Part shown: positions 24,254 to 33,149 of the stretch, piece by piece
Position numbering within the stretch: the stretch's first letter is position 1
How the letters are laid out: each line of letters begins with the position of its first letter
Source: Pseudomonadota bacterium
GTDB taxonomy: Bacteria; Pseudomonadota; Alphaproteobacteria; Acetobacterales; Acetobacteraceae
DNA: 64,000 nucleotides
NCBI GenBank assembly: GCA_021801255.1
Contig: JAJYYH010000036.1
Span: 248,001-312,000, forward strand
Reading direction: 5' to 3'
The notes under the pieces: generated by a model
Database searches by the model: none
What the model saw: the letters and a program-made list of their open reading frames with translations, nothing else
What the model was told of the DNA's origin: nothing
Position numbers and translations under genes: made by a program

Positions 24254-25972
24254 ATGCGTGGATTGCTGAGTGGCACATGCCTGGCCGCCTTGCTGGCGGC
24301 CGGTCTGGTGGGCGCCGCCCACAGCGCGGACTACGCACCGGTGACCGATTCCCGCCTCGATAATCCGGAGCCGGAAAACTGGCTGATGACGCGCGGCACC
24401 TATAAGGGCTGGAGCTACAGCCCGCTGGACCAGATCAACACCAGCAATGTCAGGAATCTGGTGCCGGTCTGGAGTGTCGCGACCGGCGTTGATTCCGGGC
24501 ACGAGGCCCCGCCGATCGTCAATAACGGGGTGATGTTCGTCAGCACGCCCTATGCCCAGGTGATGGCGCTGGACGCGGCGAGCGGCGACCTCCTGTGGCG
24601 CTACAAGCGCAAGCTGCCCGAGGGTTTCAGCGCGCTGCACAACACCAATCGCGGCGTCGCCCTCTATGGCGACAAGGTCTATCTCGCCGGTCTCGATGCC
24701 GTGCTCGTGGCGCTCGATGCGCGCACCGGCAAGGTGGTCTGGGAGACCAAGGTCGGGGACTGGAAGGACGGCTATTACATGACCATGGCGCCCCTCGTGG
24801 TGAAGGGCAAGATCCTGGTCGGTGTCGCCGGCGGCGAGTTCGGCGTGCGCGGCTTCGTCGAGGCGTTCGACGCCGAAACCGGCAAATCGGCCTGGAAGAC
24901 CTACTCGATCCCGGCGCCCGGCGAGCCCGGCAGCGATACCTGGCAGAAGCCCGACACCTGGAAGACCGGTGGGGCGAGCACCTGGATGACCGGCAATTAT
25001 GATGTCGCGTCGAACACCGTCTATTGGGGCACCGGCAACGGCTCGCCCTGGTTCGGCGACCAGCGGCCGGGCGATAATCTCTATACCTCCTCGACGCTGG
25101 CGCTCGATGGCGACAGCGGCAAGCTCATCGGCCATTTCCAGTATCAGCAGAACGAGGACTGGGACTGGGATGCGATGAACGCGCCGATGCTGGTCGATTT
25201 CCAGCATAATGGCACGACCATCCCCGGTCTGCTCACGCCGCAGCGCAATGGCTATCTCTATTGGCTTGAGCGCGAGCCCAATGGCGGCATCAAATATCTC
25301 AACGCCGTCGCCTATGTGCCGCAGAATGTCTTCAAGAGCATCGACGCCACGACCGGCCGCCCGGTCATCGACATGGACCACAAGCCGGGGACCGGCAAGA
25401 TGGCGCAGTTCTGCCCCGGCCTCTGGGGCGGCAAGGACTGGCCCTATGAATCCTACAGCCCGAAGACCGGCATGGTCTATATCCCGGCCAACGAGAACCA
25501 CTGCAACAAGTTCGAGGGCAAGGTCGAGGAGCGCGTTCCCGGCCAGTGGTGGACGGGTGTCGCGGTGCCGGATTTCCACTTCAGCGTCGATACCAAGGCC
25601 GGGTTCTATGGCGAGATCAAGACCTATGACGTGAACACCGGCGCGCCCGGCTGGCGGCAGCTCTATTCCCGCTCGATGATGTGGGGTTCGCTGCTGACCA
25701 CGGGGGGCAATCTGGTGTTCGGCGGCGGCACCAACGACCGCGAATTCCGCGCCTATAATGCCTCGACCGGCGAGGAACTTTGGCACTTCAAGACCAATTC
25801 GGGGATCATCGCCCCGCCCTCGTCCTTCGCGGTCAATGGCGTGCAATATATCGCGGTGCAGTCGGGCTATGGCGTCGATGCCGCGTTCCAGGAGCAGCTT
25901 TTGAGCGAGCTGGTCGGCTGGCAGGCGGACGTGCCCCAGGGCGGCGTGGTTTGGGTCTTCGCCGTTCGCTGA
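24254..25972 (+). CDS. PQQ-dependent alcohol dehydrogenase, probable lanthanide type
   Basis: This is a periplasmic quinoprotein of 572 residues with signal peptide cleaved near HSA-DYA. Eight-bladed propeller W-motifs are visible, such as LDAASGDLLWRY, LDARTGKVVWET and FDAETGKSAWKT. The catalytic Asp304 lies in EDWDWDAMN, and Asp306 two residues later is the extra aspartate that marks lanthanide-binding XoxF-type enzymes. Metal-site residues Glu195 (GGEFG) and Asn262 (GTGNG) are present. The vicinal cysteine pair normally just before the NRGVA motif is absent; HNTNRGVA is found instead. The product is shorter than XoxF (about 600) and has no cytochrome domain, so an external acceptor is needed. 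Substrate is unknown. Confidence 0.9.
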   Translation: MRGLLSGTCLAALLAAGLVGAAHSADYAPVTDSRLDNPEPENWLMTRGTYKGWSYSPLDQINTSNVRNLVPVWSVATGVDSGHEAPPIVNNGVMFVSTPYAQVMALDAASGDLLWRYKRKLPEGFSALHNTNRGVALYGDKVYLAGLDAVLVALDARTGKVVWETKVGDWKDGYYMTMAPLVVKGKILVGVAGGEFGVRGFVEAFDAETGKSAWKTYSIPAPGEPGSDTWQKPDTWKTGGASTWMTGNYDVASNTVYWGTGNGSPWFGDQRPGDNLYTSSTLALDGDSGKLIGHFQYQQNEDWDWDAMNAPMLVDFQHNGTTIPGLLTPQRNGYLYWLEREPNGGIKYLNAVAYVPQNVFKSIDATTGRPVIDMDHKPGTGKMAQFCPGLWGGKDWPYESYSPKTGMVYIPANENHCNKFEGKVEERVPGQWWTGVAVPDFHFSVDTKAGFYGEIKTYDVNTGAPGWRQLYSRSMMWGSLLTTGGNLVFGGGTNDREFRAYNASTGEELWHFKTNSGIIAPPSSFAVNGVQYIAVQSGYGVDAAFQEQLLSELVGWQADVPQGGVVWVFAVR

Positions 25973-26077
25973 GCAACCGAGCCGCGCTTCGGCGCGGGAA
26001 ATTTCCGGGGCCAACCGCCAGTGCTGGCGGTTGGCCGCCCTTATCACGCCGTTCCCCGACAATTTCAGGACGAGACA

Positions 26078-26554
26078 ATGCCGCGACGCGTGCGACCGAC
26101 CCAATTCCTGCCCTGGCTTGGCGCTATCCTGCTCGTCTCCGCCGCGCTGGCGACGCTCGGTGGCCCCGGTGGCGCGCCGGCTCTGGCGGAGACCGGAACC
26201 GCTCAACCGGCGGGCGCCTATAGTATCGAGGTCAGCGATGTCACCGCCAAGGTCGGAGCCCATACGGTGCTCCGCGCGACGCTCAGGCCGCGCGAGGGCT
26301 ACCGCATTCTCAAAGCCTATAACAACCACGTTGGCCAGCTTTCTTCCCTCGACGACGGGGTTGCCTTCGACCACAAGATGTTCAGCGCGACCCTGGTCGA
26401 TGGCGCGCTGGTCTTCGAGGTCGGGCTGGCGGCGACCAAGCCGGGCAAGCACCCGATCAATGGCGTGTTTCGCGTGGGCTATATCCAGGACAGCGCGGAC
26501 GACATGGCGATGGTCTCGCTGCCGCTGATCGCCAATGTCACGGGCACGCCGTAA
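26078..26554 (+). CDS. Secreted protein of unknown function beside the PQQ dehydrogenase
   Basis: This is a 158-residue protein with a basic N-terminus (MPRRVRPTQ), a hydrophobic signal or anchor segment (about residues 12-38) and a beta-rich domain of about 100 residues containing AKVGAHTVLRATLRPREGY and a final VSLPLIANVTGT. I do not recognise the family; the pattern suggests an immunoglobulin-like fold. It is 105 bases after the dehydrogenase on the same strand, so it probably serves the same periplasmic pathway. The ATG at 26078 is preferred over an upstream in-frame ATG at 26021 because it restores a proper signal sequence. Confidence 0.6.
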   Translation: MPRRVRPTQFLPWLGAILLVSAALATLGGPGGAPALAETGTAQPAGAYSIEVSDVTAKVGAHTVLRATLRPREGYRILKAYNNHVGQLSSLDDGVAFDHKMFSATLVDGALVFEVGLAATKPGKHPINGVFRVGYIQDSADDMAMVSLPLIANVTGTP

Positions 26555-27074
26555 CGCTGCCCGCCTGGGCGCCGCTTGCCTGGGCGCCGTTGAGCCGGAG
26601 GCTGGTGCCGGTGGATCGGGGGTTGCCGAACATTGCCGGCAAGTTACGTTCATGACGCGCCCGGCTTTCCAAGACCAGCCCGTGGCGAAAAAGCGATCGC
26701 CGGCGAAACGGGATCGTTTTTCACCTGTTCCGGAGAGGATGAGCCGTAATATACATAAATATATAACCGGAAATTCTGCGGTCTGGCGCGGGGCGCTGCT
26801 GCGCGCGACTGTCTTCTTGATAAAACCCCGATTGACAGCGCGCCGGCGTTGTCGTCAAGTATTTGTGGGGAGGAGATGAAGACCGCCGAACGCGAGACAT
26901 GACCGCGGAAATCTAGCAAGCTCCCGTTTTCCGCGGCACACGCCCAAGATATCGCGCCGATGGGTCTCGCGTCTCCCTACCGCGGATGGACGCATCATAA
27001 ACGAAAACTTGATCCGGGAGGATCGATGGCCGGCAACGGCCGAAAATTTTTTCACAGTGTCGAGGAGAAGTTCC
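26555..27074. other. Intergenic region upstream of the molybdenum hydroxylase genes
   Basis: The 520 bases have an AT-rich patch (26745-26780, TAATATACATAAATATATAAC) and a -35-like TTGACA at 26832-26837 with a weak AAGTAT-type -10. After it, GGGGAGGAG precedes an ATG at 26876 that opens only an 8-codon frame. No conserved gene is visible. The promoter for the following two genes should lie here. Confidence 0.45.
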
Positions 27075-27527
27075 ATGATCACGCTCAGCGTGAACGGACA
27101 GCAGCACAGCTATGACGGTGATCCGTCGCTGCCGCTGCTGTGGTTTCTGCGCGACGAGGCCGGTCTGCCCGGCACCAAATATGGCTGTGGCGAGGCGCTT
27201 TGCGGCGCCTGCACGGTGCATCTCAACGGTGAGGCGGTGCGGTCCTGCGCGGTGCAGGTCGCTGACGCCGCGGGCAAGAACGTGGTGACCATCGAGGGGC
27301 TTGACCCGCACGGCAACCACCCGGTGCAGCGCGCTTGGCGCGCCGTGAACGTGCCGCAATGCGGCTTCTGCCAGGCCGGCCAGATCATGCAGGCGGCGGC
27401 CTTGCTTGCCACGACGCCGAACCCGACCGATGCCCAGATCCATACGGCGATGGCCGGTAATATCTGCCGTTGCGGTTGCTATCAGCGCATCGAATCGGCG
27501 ATCCGCACCGCAGCCACGGGAGTGTGA
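27075..27527 (+). CDS. iorA: Molybdenum hydroxylase [2Fe-2S] subunit (isoquinoline 1-oxidoreductase alpha type)
   Basis: This 150-residue small subunit carries two [2Fe-2S] clusters. The plant-ferredoxin-type cluster is at [14 protein letters not shown], and the second is formed by CGFCQAGQ and [11 protein letters not shown]. It passes electrons from the molybdopterin subunit to an external acceptor. The ATG at 27075 follows GAGGAG and gives the family start [10 protein letters not shown]. It is two bases upstream of its large subunit. The gene symbol follows the closest named family; the actual substrate may be another N-heterocycle or an aldehyde. Confidence 0.9.
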   Translation: MITLSVNGQQHSYDGDPSLPLLWFLRDEAGLPGTKYGCGEALCGACTVHLNGEAVRSCAVQVADAAGKNVVTIEGLDPHGNHPVQRAWRAVNVPQCGFCQAGQIMQAAALLATTPNPTDAQIHTAMAGNICRCGCYQRIESAIRTAATGV

Positions 27528-27528
27528 T

Positions 27529-29829
27529 ATGACACATATCGAGAAGAATTCCCTGCCGCTCGTGGAGAATGTCAGCCGTCGCGGCCTGCTCAAGGGCGTG
27601 GTCGCTTCCGGCAGCCTGATTGTCGCCACGACCTATCTGCCCAAACGCGCCATGGCCGCCTGGGCGACCGGGGCCGGGTTGATGCCGCATGGCACGGTGA
27701 GCGACCCGCACGTCTTCGTCGCCATCGCCAAGGACGGCACCGTGACCATCGTTGCGCATCGCTCCGAGATGGGTACCGGCTCGAAAACCAGTCTGCCGAT
27801 GGTGGTGGCCGACGAAATGGGCGCCGATTGGAGCCGCTGCCGCGTCGTGCAGGCCCCCGGCGATGAGGTGAAATACGGCAACCAGGACACCGACGGCTCG
27901 CGCAGCCTGCGCCATTTCGTCCAGCCGATGCGCCAATGCGGTGCCGCCGCGCGCCTGATGCTGGAAATGGCCGCGGCCGAGCGCTGGGGCGTCGATGTCA
28001 GCTCCGTCGAGGCCGTCGATCATGCCGTCGTGCATCGCGATTCCGGCCGGCGTCTCGGCTTTGGCGACCTCGCCGAGGCGGCCGCCGCGCTGCCAACCCC
28101 GGCACCCGACAAGATCCGCCTCAAGGACACCAACTCCTTCCGCTATATCGGCACCGGCTCGGTGCCAATCGTCGATCTCTTCGGCATCACCACCGGCACC
28201 GCGACCTATGGCGCCGATATCCGCTTGCCGGGGATGAAATACGCGGTGATCGCGCGCCCGCCGGTGCTCGGCGCCAAGGTCAAATCCTTCGACGGCTCGG
28301 CGGCGCTGAAGGTGCCGGGCGTCGAGAAGGTCGTCGAGGTCCAGGGCTGGGACTGGCCGGCGAAATTCCAGCCAGTGGGCGGTGTCGCGGTGATCGCGCG
28401 CAACACGGGCGTCGCCATTAAGGGCCGCGATGCGCTCAAGATCACCTGGACCGACAGCCCACACGCCGTCTATAATTCCGACAGCTATCGCGAGATGCTG
28501 CTCGAGAACGCGCGCAAGCCGGGCAAGACGGTGCGCAATGACGGCGATATCGACGGCGCGATGAAAGCCGCCGCCAAGACCATCACCGCCGAATACTACA
28601 TCCCGCAATCCGCCCATGCCCCGATGGAGCCGCCCGCTGCCACCGCTTGGGTGCATGACGGCATGTGCGAGGTCTGGGCGCCGGTGCAGAGCCCCGGCGG
28701 CACGCATGACGATCTGATGAAAACCCTTGGCCTTCCCTACGACAAAGTGAAGGTGAACGTGACGCTCTTGGGTGGCGCGTTCGGGCGCAAGTCGAAATGC
28801 GATTTCGTGCTCGAGGCCGCCCTGCTCTCGAAAACCCTGAACGCGCCGGTGCGCGTGCAGTGGACGCGAGAAGACGACATCCAGCACGATTTCTACCATG
28901 CCGTCGCGGTGGAACGGATCGAGGCGGCGCTGGACGCCAACAACAAGGTGATCGGCTGGCGCCATCGCAACGCCGCGCCCTCGCTGTTCTCCACCTTCAT
29001 GCCCGATCCGAAAATGCAGCAGCCGCTGGAATACAGCATGGGCCAGGTCGATCTGCCCTTCGCGATCGAGAATATCCGCTGCGAGGTCTGCGAGGCGCCG
29101 GCGCATTCGCGCATCGGCTGGTTCCGCTCGGTGCGCAACGTGCCCAACACCTTCGCCACGCAGTCTTTCGTGGCCGAACTCGCGCACGCGACGGGGCGCG
29201 ATCCGAAGGATATGCTGCTCGAATTGATCGGCGCCCCGCGCATCGTCGATCCGCGCAAGACCACCGTCGATCTGTGGAACTATGGCGATCCCTTCGAGAC
29301 CTATCCGATCGATACCGGGCGCCTGCGCGGCGTCGTCGAACTGGTCGCCGAGAAAGCCGGCTGGGGCCGCGATCTCCCTGCCGGGCATGGCATGGGTATC
29401 GCGGTGCAGCGCAGCTTCCTGAGCTACATCGCGACCGTCGTCGAGGTTGCCGTCGATGGCAAGGGCAATATCTCGGTCCCGCGCGTCGATACCGCCGTCG
29501 ATTGCGGCTTCCATGTCAACCCCGAACGCATCACCTCGCAGATCGAAGGGGCTGCGATCATGGGCCTCGGTATCGCCAAACATTGCGAGATCACCTACAA
29601 GAACGGCGTCGTGCAGCAATCGAACTTCAACGACTATCAGGTCGTGCGCATCGACGAGGCGCCACGGGTGACGAATGTCTATATCGTGCCGGCTGGCTGG
29701 GACACGCCCTCCAGCGGGGTCGGCGAGCCGGGCACACCGCCCTTCGCGCCGGCGCTCTGCAATGCGATCTTCGCCGCGACCGGCAAGCGCATCCGCAACC
29801 TGCCGATCGGCGATCAGCTCGCGATCTGA
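27529..29829 (+). CDS. iorB: Molybdopterin-binding large subunit (isoquinoline 1-oxidoreductase beta / aldehyde dehydrogenase type)
   Basis: This 766-residue catalytic subunit of the xanthine-dehydrogenase superfamily starts with a Tat signal (SRRGLLKG, then a hydrophobic stretch and AMA), so the heterodimer is exported folded. Molybdopterin-binding signatures include GGAFGRK near residue 417 and the C-terminal [14 protein letters not shown] with the catalytic Glu. There is no FAD subunit, as in IorAB-type enzymes that donate to periplasmic cytochromes. The start ATG at 27529 overlaps the region just after the iorA stop. A strong terminator follows at 29853. Confidence 0.9.
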   Translation: MTHIEKNSLPLVENVSRRGLLKGVVASGSLIVATTYLPKRAMAAWATGAGLMPHGTVSDPHVFVAIAKDGTVTIVAHRSEMGTGSKTSLPMVVADEMGADWSRCRVVQAPGDEVKYGNQDTDGSRSLRHFVQPMRQCGAAARLMLEMAAAERWGVDVSSVEAVDHAVVHRDSGRRLGFGDLAEAAAALPTPAPDKIRLKDTNSFRYIGTGSVPIVDLFGITTGTATYGADIRLPGMKYAVIARPPVLGAKVKSFDGSAALKVPGVEKVVEVQGWDWPAKFQPVGGVAVIARNTGVAIKGRDALKITWTDSPHAVYNSDSYREMLLENARKPGKTVRNDGDIDGAMKAAAKTITAEYYIPQSAHAPMEPPAATAWVHDGMCEVWAPVQSPGGTHDDLMKTLGLPYDKVKVNVTLLGGAFGRKSKCDFVLEAALLSKTLNAPVRVQWTREDDIQHDFYHAVAVERIEAALDANNKVIGWRHRNAAPSLFSTFMPDPKMQQPLEYSMGQVDLPFAIENIRCEVCEAPAHSRIGWFRSVRNVPNTFATQSFVAELAHATGRDPKDMLLELIGAPRIVDPRKTTVDLWNYGDPFETYPIDTGRLRGVVELVAEKAGWGRDLPAGHGMGIAVQRSFLSYIATVVEVAVDGKGNISVPRVDTAVDCGFHVNPERITSQIEGAAIMGLGIAKHCEITYKNGVVQQSNFNDYQVVRIDEAPRVTNVYIVPAGWDTPSSGVGEPGTPPFAPALCNAIFAATGKRIRNLPIGDQLAI

Positions 29830-29848
29830 ACGTCCTGGCGTCGTTTCA

Positions 29849-31132
29849 TCAGGCCCGGGGGAGACCTTCCCCCGGGCTTTCTTTTGCCGCGCGCGCCAGT
29901 GCCAGGCCAAGCCCGAGCTGAACAAAGAAAAACCCGGCAAGCGGCATCGAGGTAAAAGCGCTGGTCGAGGCGATCGGCCAGAGATAGATCAGCGCCGCGA
30001 CGAAAAGCCCGACGCGGAGCGGCGCGGGATCGCGCCGGAGGCCGCGCCCGAGGGTGATGAGCCAGGCACCGGCAAGTGCCGCAAACAGCAAAAGCCCGGG
30101 CAGTCCGCCGTTCGTCGCGGCTTCGAGATAAAAATTATGCGGGTGCAACTGGCAGCCGCCGATGCCGCCGCCATCGTCGGTGGGATCGGCGGGCCAGCGC
30201 CAACCGTGGAAATAGCGTGGTTCCCCGCAATAATGCCGAAACCCATCAAAGCCCAGCCCGGTGAGCGGATTTGCCACCGTCATGGTGCGCGCGCGGGCAT
30301 AGATGACGCCGTACGGGCTTTCCGGGAAATGCGCCATTTGGTCGGAGAATTTCGTCACCAGCCGGTAGAAGGTGGGAGGTGCCATGATCGCGGAGGCGCC
30401 GATCAGCGCGGCGGCGGCGAGCAGCGCGGCGAGCACGAACATGCGCAACCGGGGCAGCCAGAGGCCGGCGACGAGGAGGCCGAACAGCGTGAGCAGGAGC
30501 GGCATGCGCTGGCCGATCAGCACCATCACCGCTATCCCCGCCAATCCCAGCGCGACCGCTCCGCCGCGCATGAAAGAGGCACCCCGCAGGCCACGCGCCA
30601 GGAACGGCAACATCGCGGGATAAAGCAGCAGGGAAAACTGCGCCCCGGCGCGCGGCTTGCGATAGGGGCCGGTCAACTCGCCATCGCCGCCGCGCGGCGC
30701 ACCAAACAGGTTTTTGCCCGTGGCGAACTGCACCAGGGCCTGGAGCGCGATATAGAGCGCGGCGAGTGCGAGCACGCGTTGCAGCCAGCGCCGCGCCAGC
30801 GCCTCGCGCAGCAGCCAATGTTCGAGGGCGGCAACAAAAATCAGGAAGCGGAGCGCGGCGAAAGCCTGCACGCTCGCCGCCAGGCCGCCAGCGCCGGGCC
30901 GCGGCAGCGAGCAGAGAAAAATCCAGCCCCACCAGAGAAGCCCGATCACCAGCCAGGGTGTGGCCAACCAGGACCAGGTGCGCAGCCAGGCCGCCCGCAG
31001 CAAGAAACCCAAAGCCAGCAGCACCATCAACGCCTCGCCGAGCACGCGGCCATGGACGAGAAAGATCGGCACCGCGAGGACGGCGCAAAACCCCGCGCGG
31101 TCGAGGCCGGCGATCAGACGGTGCTGGGTCAT
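29849..31132 (-). CDS. waaL: O-antigen ligase (WaaL / Wzy-C family)
   Basis: This 427-residue polytopic inner-membrane protein has about ten hydrophobic segments. The Wzy_C signature in the large periplasmic loop reads LHPHNFYLEAATNGGLPGLL, containing the conserved His-rich motif. WaaL joins O-antigen to lipid A-core at the periplasmic face. It ends inside the iorB terminator hairpin. It is four bases after the GT4 gene and forms a unit with the two glycosyltransferases upstream, supporting a role in lipopolysaccharide. Confidence 0.85.
   Translation of the reverse strand: MTQHRLIAGLDRAGFCAVLAVPIFLVHGRVLGEALMVLLALGFLLRAAWLRTWSWLATPWLVIGLLWWGWIFLCSLPRPGAGGLAASVQAFAALRFLIFVAALEHWLLREALARRWLQRVLALAALYIALQALVQFATGKNLFGAPRGGDGELTGPYRKPRAGAQFSLLLYPAMLPFLARGLRGASFMRGGAVALGLAGIAVMVLIGQRMPLLLTLFGLLVAGLWLPRLRMFVLAALLAAAALIGASAIMAPPTFYRLVTKFSDQMAHFPESPYGVIYARARTMTVANPLTGLGFDGFRHYCGEPRYFHGWRWPADPTDDGGGIGGCQLHPHNFYLEAATNGGLPGLLLFAALAGAWLITLGRGLRRDPAPLRVGLFVAALIYLWPIASTSAFTSMPLAGFFFVQLGLGLALARAAKESPGEGLPRA
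29853..29885 (+). terminator. Rho-independent terminator after iorB
   Basis: A 10-base perfect GC-rich stem GCCCGGGGGA/TCCCCCGGGC with a five-base loop is followed by TTTCTTTT. It lies inside the last codons of the convergent O-antigen ligase gene, so the hairpin is also protein-coding on the minus strand. Confidence 0.85.
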
Positions 31133-31135
31133 GCG

Positions 31136-32167
31136 CTATCGTTCCACCGTTTCGAGAAAATCGCGCCATTGCCGGAGCACGGCGGCGGCGCTGAAGCGCT
31201 CAAGAAAATGCCGCCGGCCAGATGCCGCCATGGCGCGGGCGCGGGCCGGATCGGCGAGCACAGTGGCAATCGCCCGCGCCAGCGCCGCCGGGTTCTCCGG
31301 AGCGGCGAGCAGGCCGTTTTCTCCCTCCCGGATCAACTCGCGCGGCCCCTCGACGGCGCTCGCGACCACCGGGCAGGCTGCCGACCAGGCTTCCAGGATG
31401 ACATTGCCGAGCGGCTCGCAGCGCGAGGGGCAGACCAGCAGATCGGCGGCCGCGAGCAGCGCCCCGACATCCTGGCGCCAGCCCGCGAAGGTGACGCGAT
31501 CGGCGATGCCGAGGGCGTGGGCGAGCCGCATCAGCGCCGCGCGCTCCGGCCCATCGCCGGCCAGCAAAAGCCGCGCCCCGGGCAGATCGGGCAGGGCGCG
31601 GAGCAGGATGTCGAAGCCTTTTTCGGTGTGCAGCCGGCCCAGGCCGAGCAGCAGCGGGCGAGCCCCGGCACCATCCGCCGCCGCACCCATGCCGGCATAG
31701 TCGCTGACGAAATTCGGCAGGTAGTGCGTCCGCGACGCCGGCCAGCCTTGCGCCCGCATCCAGGCCACCAGCCCCGCGGTATTGCCCACCAGATGATCAC
31801 AGTGGCGAAAATGGGCGAGATTATAGAAACCGCCGAGCCGCCCGAGCAAAACATAATCGCCGCGCGGGGTGAAACTCGTCGCCCGGCTCATCCAGCTCAC
31901 CACCACGCGGGGCGCGAAGCGGGCGAGCGCCCGCGCGATGCGCGGGCGGGTGAGGGGCGCGAAATGGCCGAAGCCGAGTTCGACCGGGGCGAGGCCGGTG
32001 GCGCGCAGACGCGCCGCGCGCGCGCCGTCACGCTTGATGATCGGCAGCACCGGATCGCCCGCCGCGGCCTGGGCGATGCAGAGCCGCTCGAAAAACAGCT
32101 CCGCCCCCCCCATCGCGGCACCGGCCATGACATGGGCCACGCGGCGTCGGCTGTTCTCGCCACTCAC
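31136..32167 (-). CDS. Glycosyltransferase, GT4 family
   Basis: This 343-residue protein has a GT-B fold. The N-terminal donor-region motif is MGGAELFFERL, and the C-terminal Rossmann half has GLGRLHTEKGFDILLRAL, LAGDGPERA, FAGWRQDVGALL and CPSRCEPLGNVILEAWSAACPVVAS. The EX7E-type motif (E-PLGNVIL-E) is intact. Its target is probably LPS core or O-antigen, given its position between waaL and a GT9 gene. It overlaps the GT9 gene by four bases. Confidence 0.88.
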   Translation of the reverse strand: MSGENSRRRVAHVMAGAAMGGAELFFERLCIAQAAAGDPVLPIIKRDGARAARLRATGLAPVELGFGHFAPLTRPRIARALARFAPRVVVSWMSRATSFTPRGDYVLLGRLGGFYNLAHFRHCDHLVGNTAGLVAWMRAQGWPASRTHYLPNFVSDYAGMGAAADGAGARPLLLGLGRLHTEKGFDILLRALPDLPGARLLLAGDGPERAALMRLAHALGIADRVTFAGWRQDVGALLAAADLLVCPSRCEPLGNVILEAWSAACPVVASAVEGPRELIREGENGLLAAPENPAALARAIATVLADPARARAMAASGRRHFLERFSAAAVLRQWRDFLETVER

Positions 32168-33057
32168 GCCGCTTGCGCCTGGGCGAGCAGTGCGGTTGCC
32201 GCGCGCAAGGCGGCCGCCACGCTCAAATCCGCCATATCCGGCCCGGACGCCACGACGGCGCGCGCGACGCGGCCGGCGGGGGCATATTCCGCCGCTTGCG
32301 TCGGGCCAAAGAGGCCGAGGGTCGGCGTCCCGGCCGCGGCGGCGAGGTGCATCAGCCCCGAATCATTGCCGATATAGAGGGCGGCGCGGCCGAGACAGGC
32401 CGCCGCCTCATGGAGCGTGAGCCGCCCGCAAAGATCGATCGCGCCGGGAAGCCGGGCGAGCAGGGGCGCGGCCATCGCCCGCTCGGCCGCGCCGGGGCCG
32501 GCGAACACGGCGGCGCGCGCCCCCGGCAAGAGGCTCTCGGAAAGAGCGCTGAAGAGTTCGGCGAAACGCTCGGCGGGCCAGATTTTTCCCGACCAGTTGG
32601 CGGTCGGGCCGAGTGCGATGATCGGCGGCCCGGAGGGGAGAAGCCGGGCGGCCATGGCGCGATCCTCGGGCGCCGTCCAGACCACCGGCAAGGGCGGCGG
32701 GTCGAGCCCGAGAATGGCGCCGATCTCGGCGATTTTCGGCCCCCGACGCCGGCGCAGCCGGGCTTGGCGGCGGTGGAGGAGGAAAAAGCCGAGCATCGAG
32801 CCGCGATTATCGACGACGAGATCCCAGAACCGGCCGGCGCAGCGCCCCCAGAGCCCGAGCCAGTGCAGCCCGAAGCGGCGTTTTTCAAAGGCGATCACCC
32901 GCTCGGCGCGCGGCATGCGCGCGAACAGCTCGGCCGCGACCGGGCCGCAGGCGATGGTGAAGCGCGCGGCCGGAAACCGCTGCAGCAAATGGTCGAGCAG
33001 CCCGGTCGAGAGCACCGCGTCGCCCACCCGGTTCGAGGTGATGAAGAGGATCCGCAT
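32164..33057 (-). CDS. Glycosyltransferase family 9 (heptosyltransferase-like)
   Basis: This 297-residue product starts MRILFITSNRVGDAVLSTGLL, the typical GT9 N-terminus. The acceptor half is followed by a donor half with LGPTANWSGKIWPAERFAEL, the GNDSGLMHLAAAAGTPTLGLFGPT signature and a short C-terminus. Enzymes of this family add heptose or related sugars to the LPS inner core. The ATG at 33057 is preferred over one 14 codons upstream because the family begins at MRILF. It is divergent from asnB. Confidence 0.88.
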   Translation of the reverse strand: MRILFITSNRVGDAVLSTGLLDHLLQRFPAARFTIACGPVAAELFARMPRAERVIAFEKRRFGLHWLGLWGRCAGRFWDLVVDNRGSMLGFFLLHRRQARLRRRRGPKIAEIGAILGLDPPPLPVVWTAPEDRAMAARLLPSGPPIIALGPTANWSGKIWPAERFAELFSALSESLLPGARAAVFAGPGAAERAMAAPLLARLPGAIDLCGRLTLHEAAACLGRAALYIGNDSGLMHLAAAAGTPTLGLFGPTQAAEYAPAGRVARAVVASGPDMADLSVAAALRAATALLAQAQAA

Positions 33058-33149
33058 GACGGGGCCGGGAAATAGCACGTCCTGGCCAATCCCGCGCAAG
33101 CCGGTCTAAAACCGCGCGGTTGTGTCGTCTCGGGAGAGCAAAGAGCACT

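Noticed and set aside
24149-26653. 834-codon minus-strand frame opposite the PQQ dehydrogenase
   Set aside because: The plus strand encodes a clear quinoprotein with all cofactor motifs; the minus frame spans several plus-strand genes and has no domain.
26876-26902. Eight-codon leader peptide after GGGGAGGAG
   Set aside because: The Shine-Dalgarno-like sequence abuts the ATG too closely, and the peptide has no regulatory codon pattern.
27385-29940. 851-codon minus-strand frame opposite iorB
   Set aside because: It is antisense to the conserved molybdenum hydroxylase and is of low-complexity His/Arg/Asp composition.
29675-32377. 900-codon plus-strand frame across waaL and the GT4 gene
   Set aside because: It is the complement of two recognisable minus-strand proteins and is extremely rich in Gln, Arg, Gly and Pro without any family.
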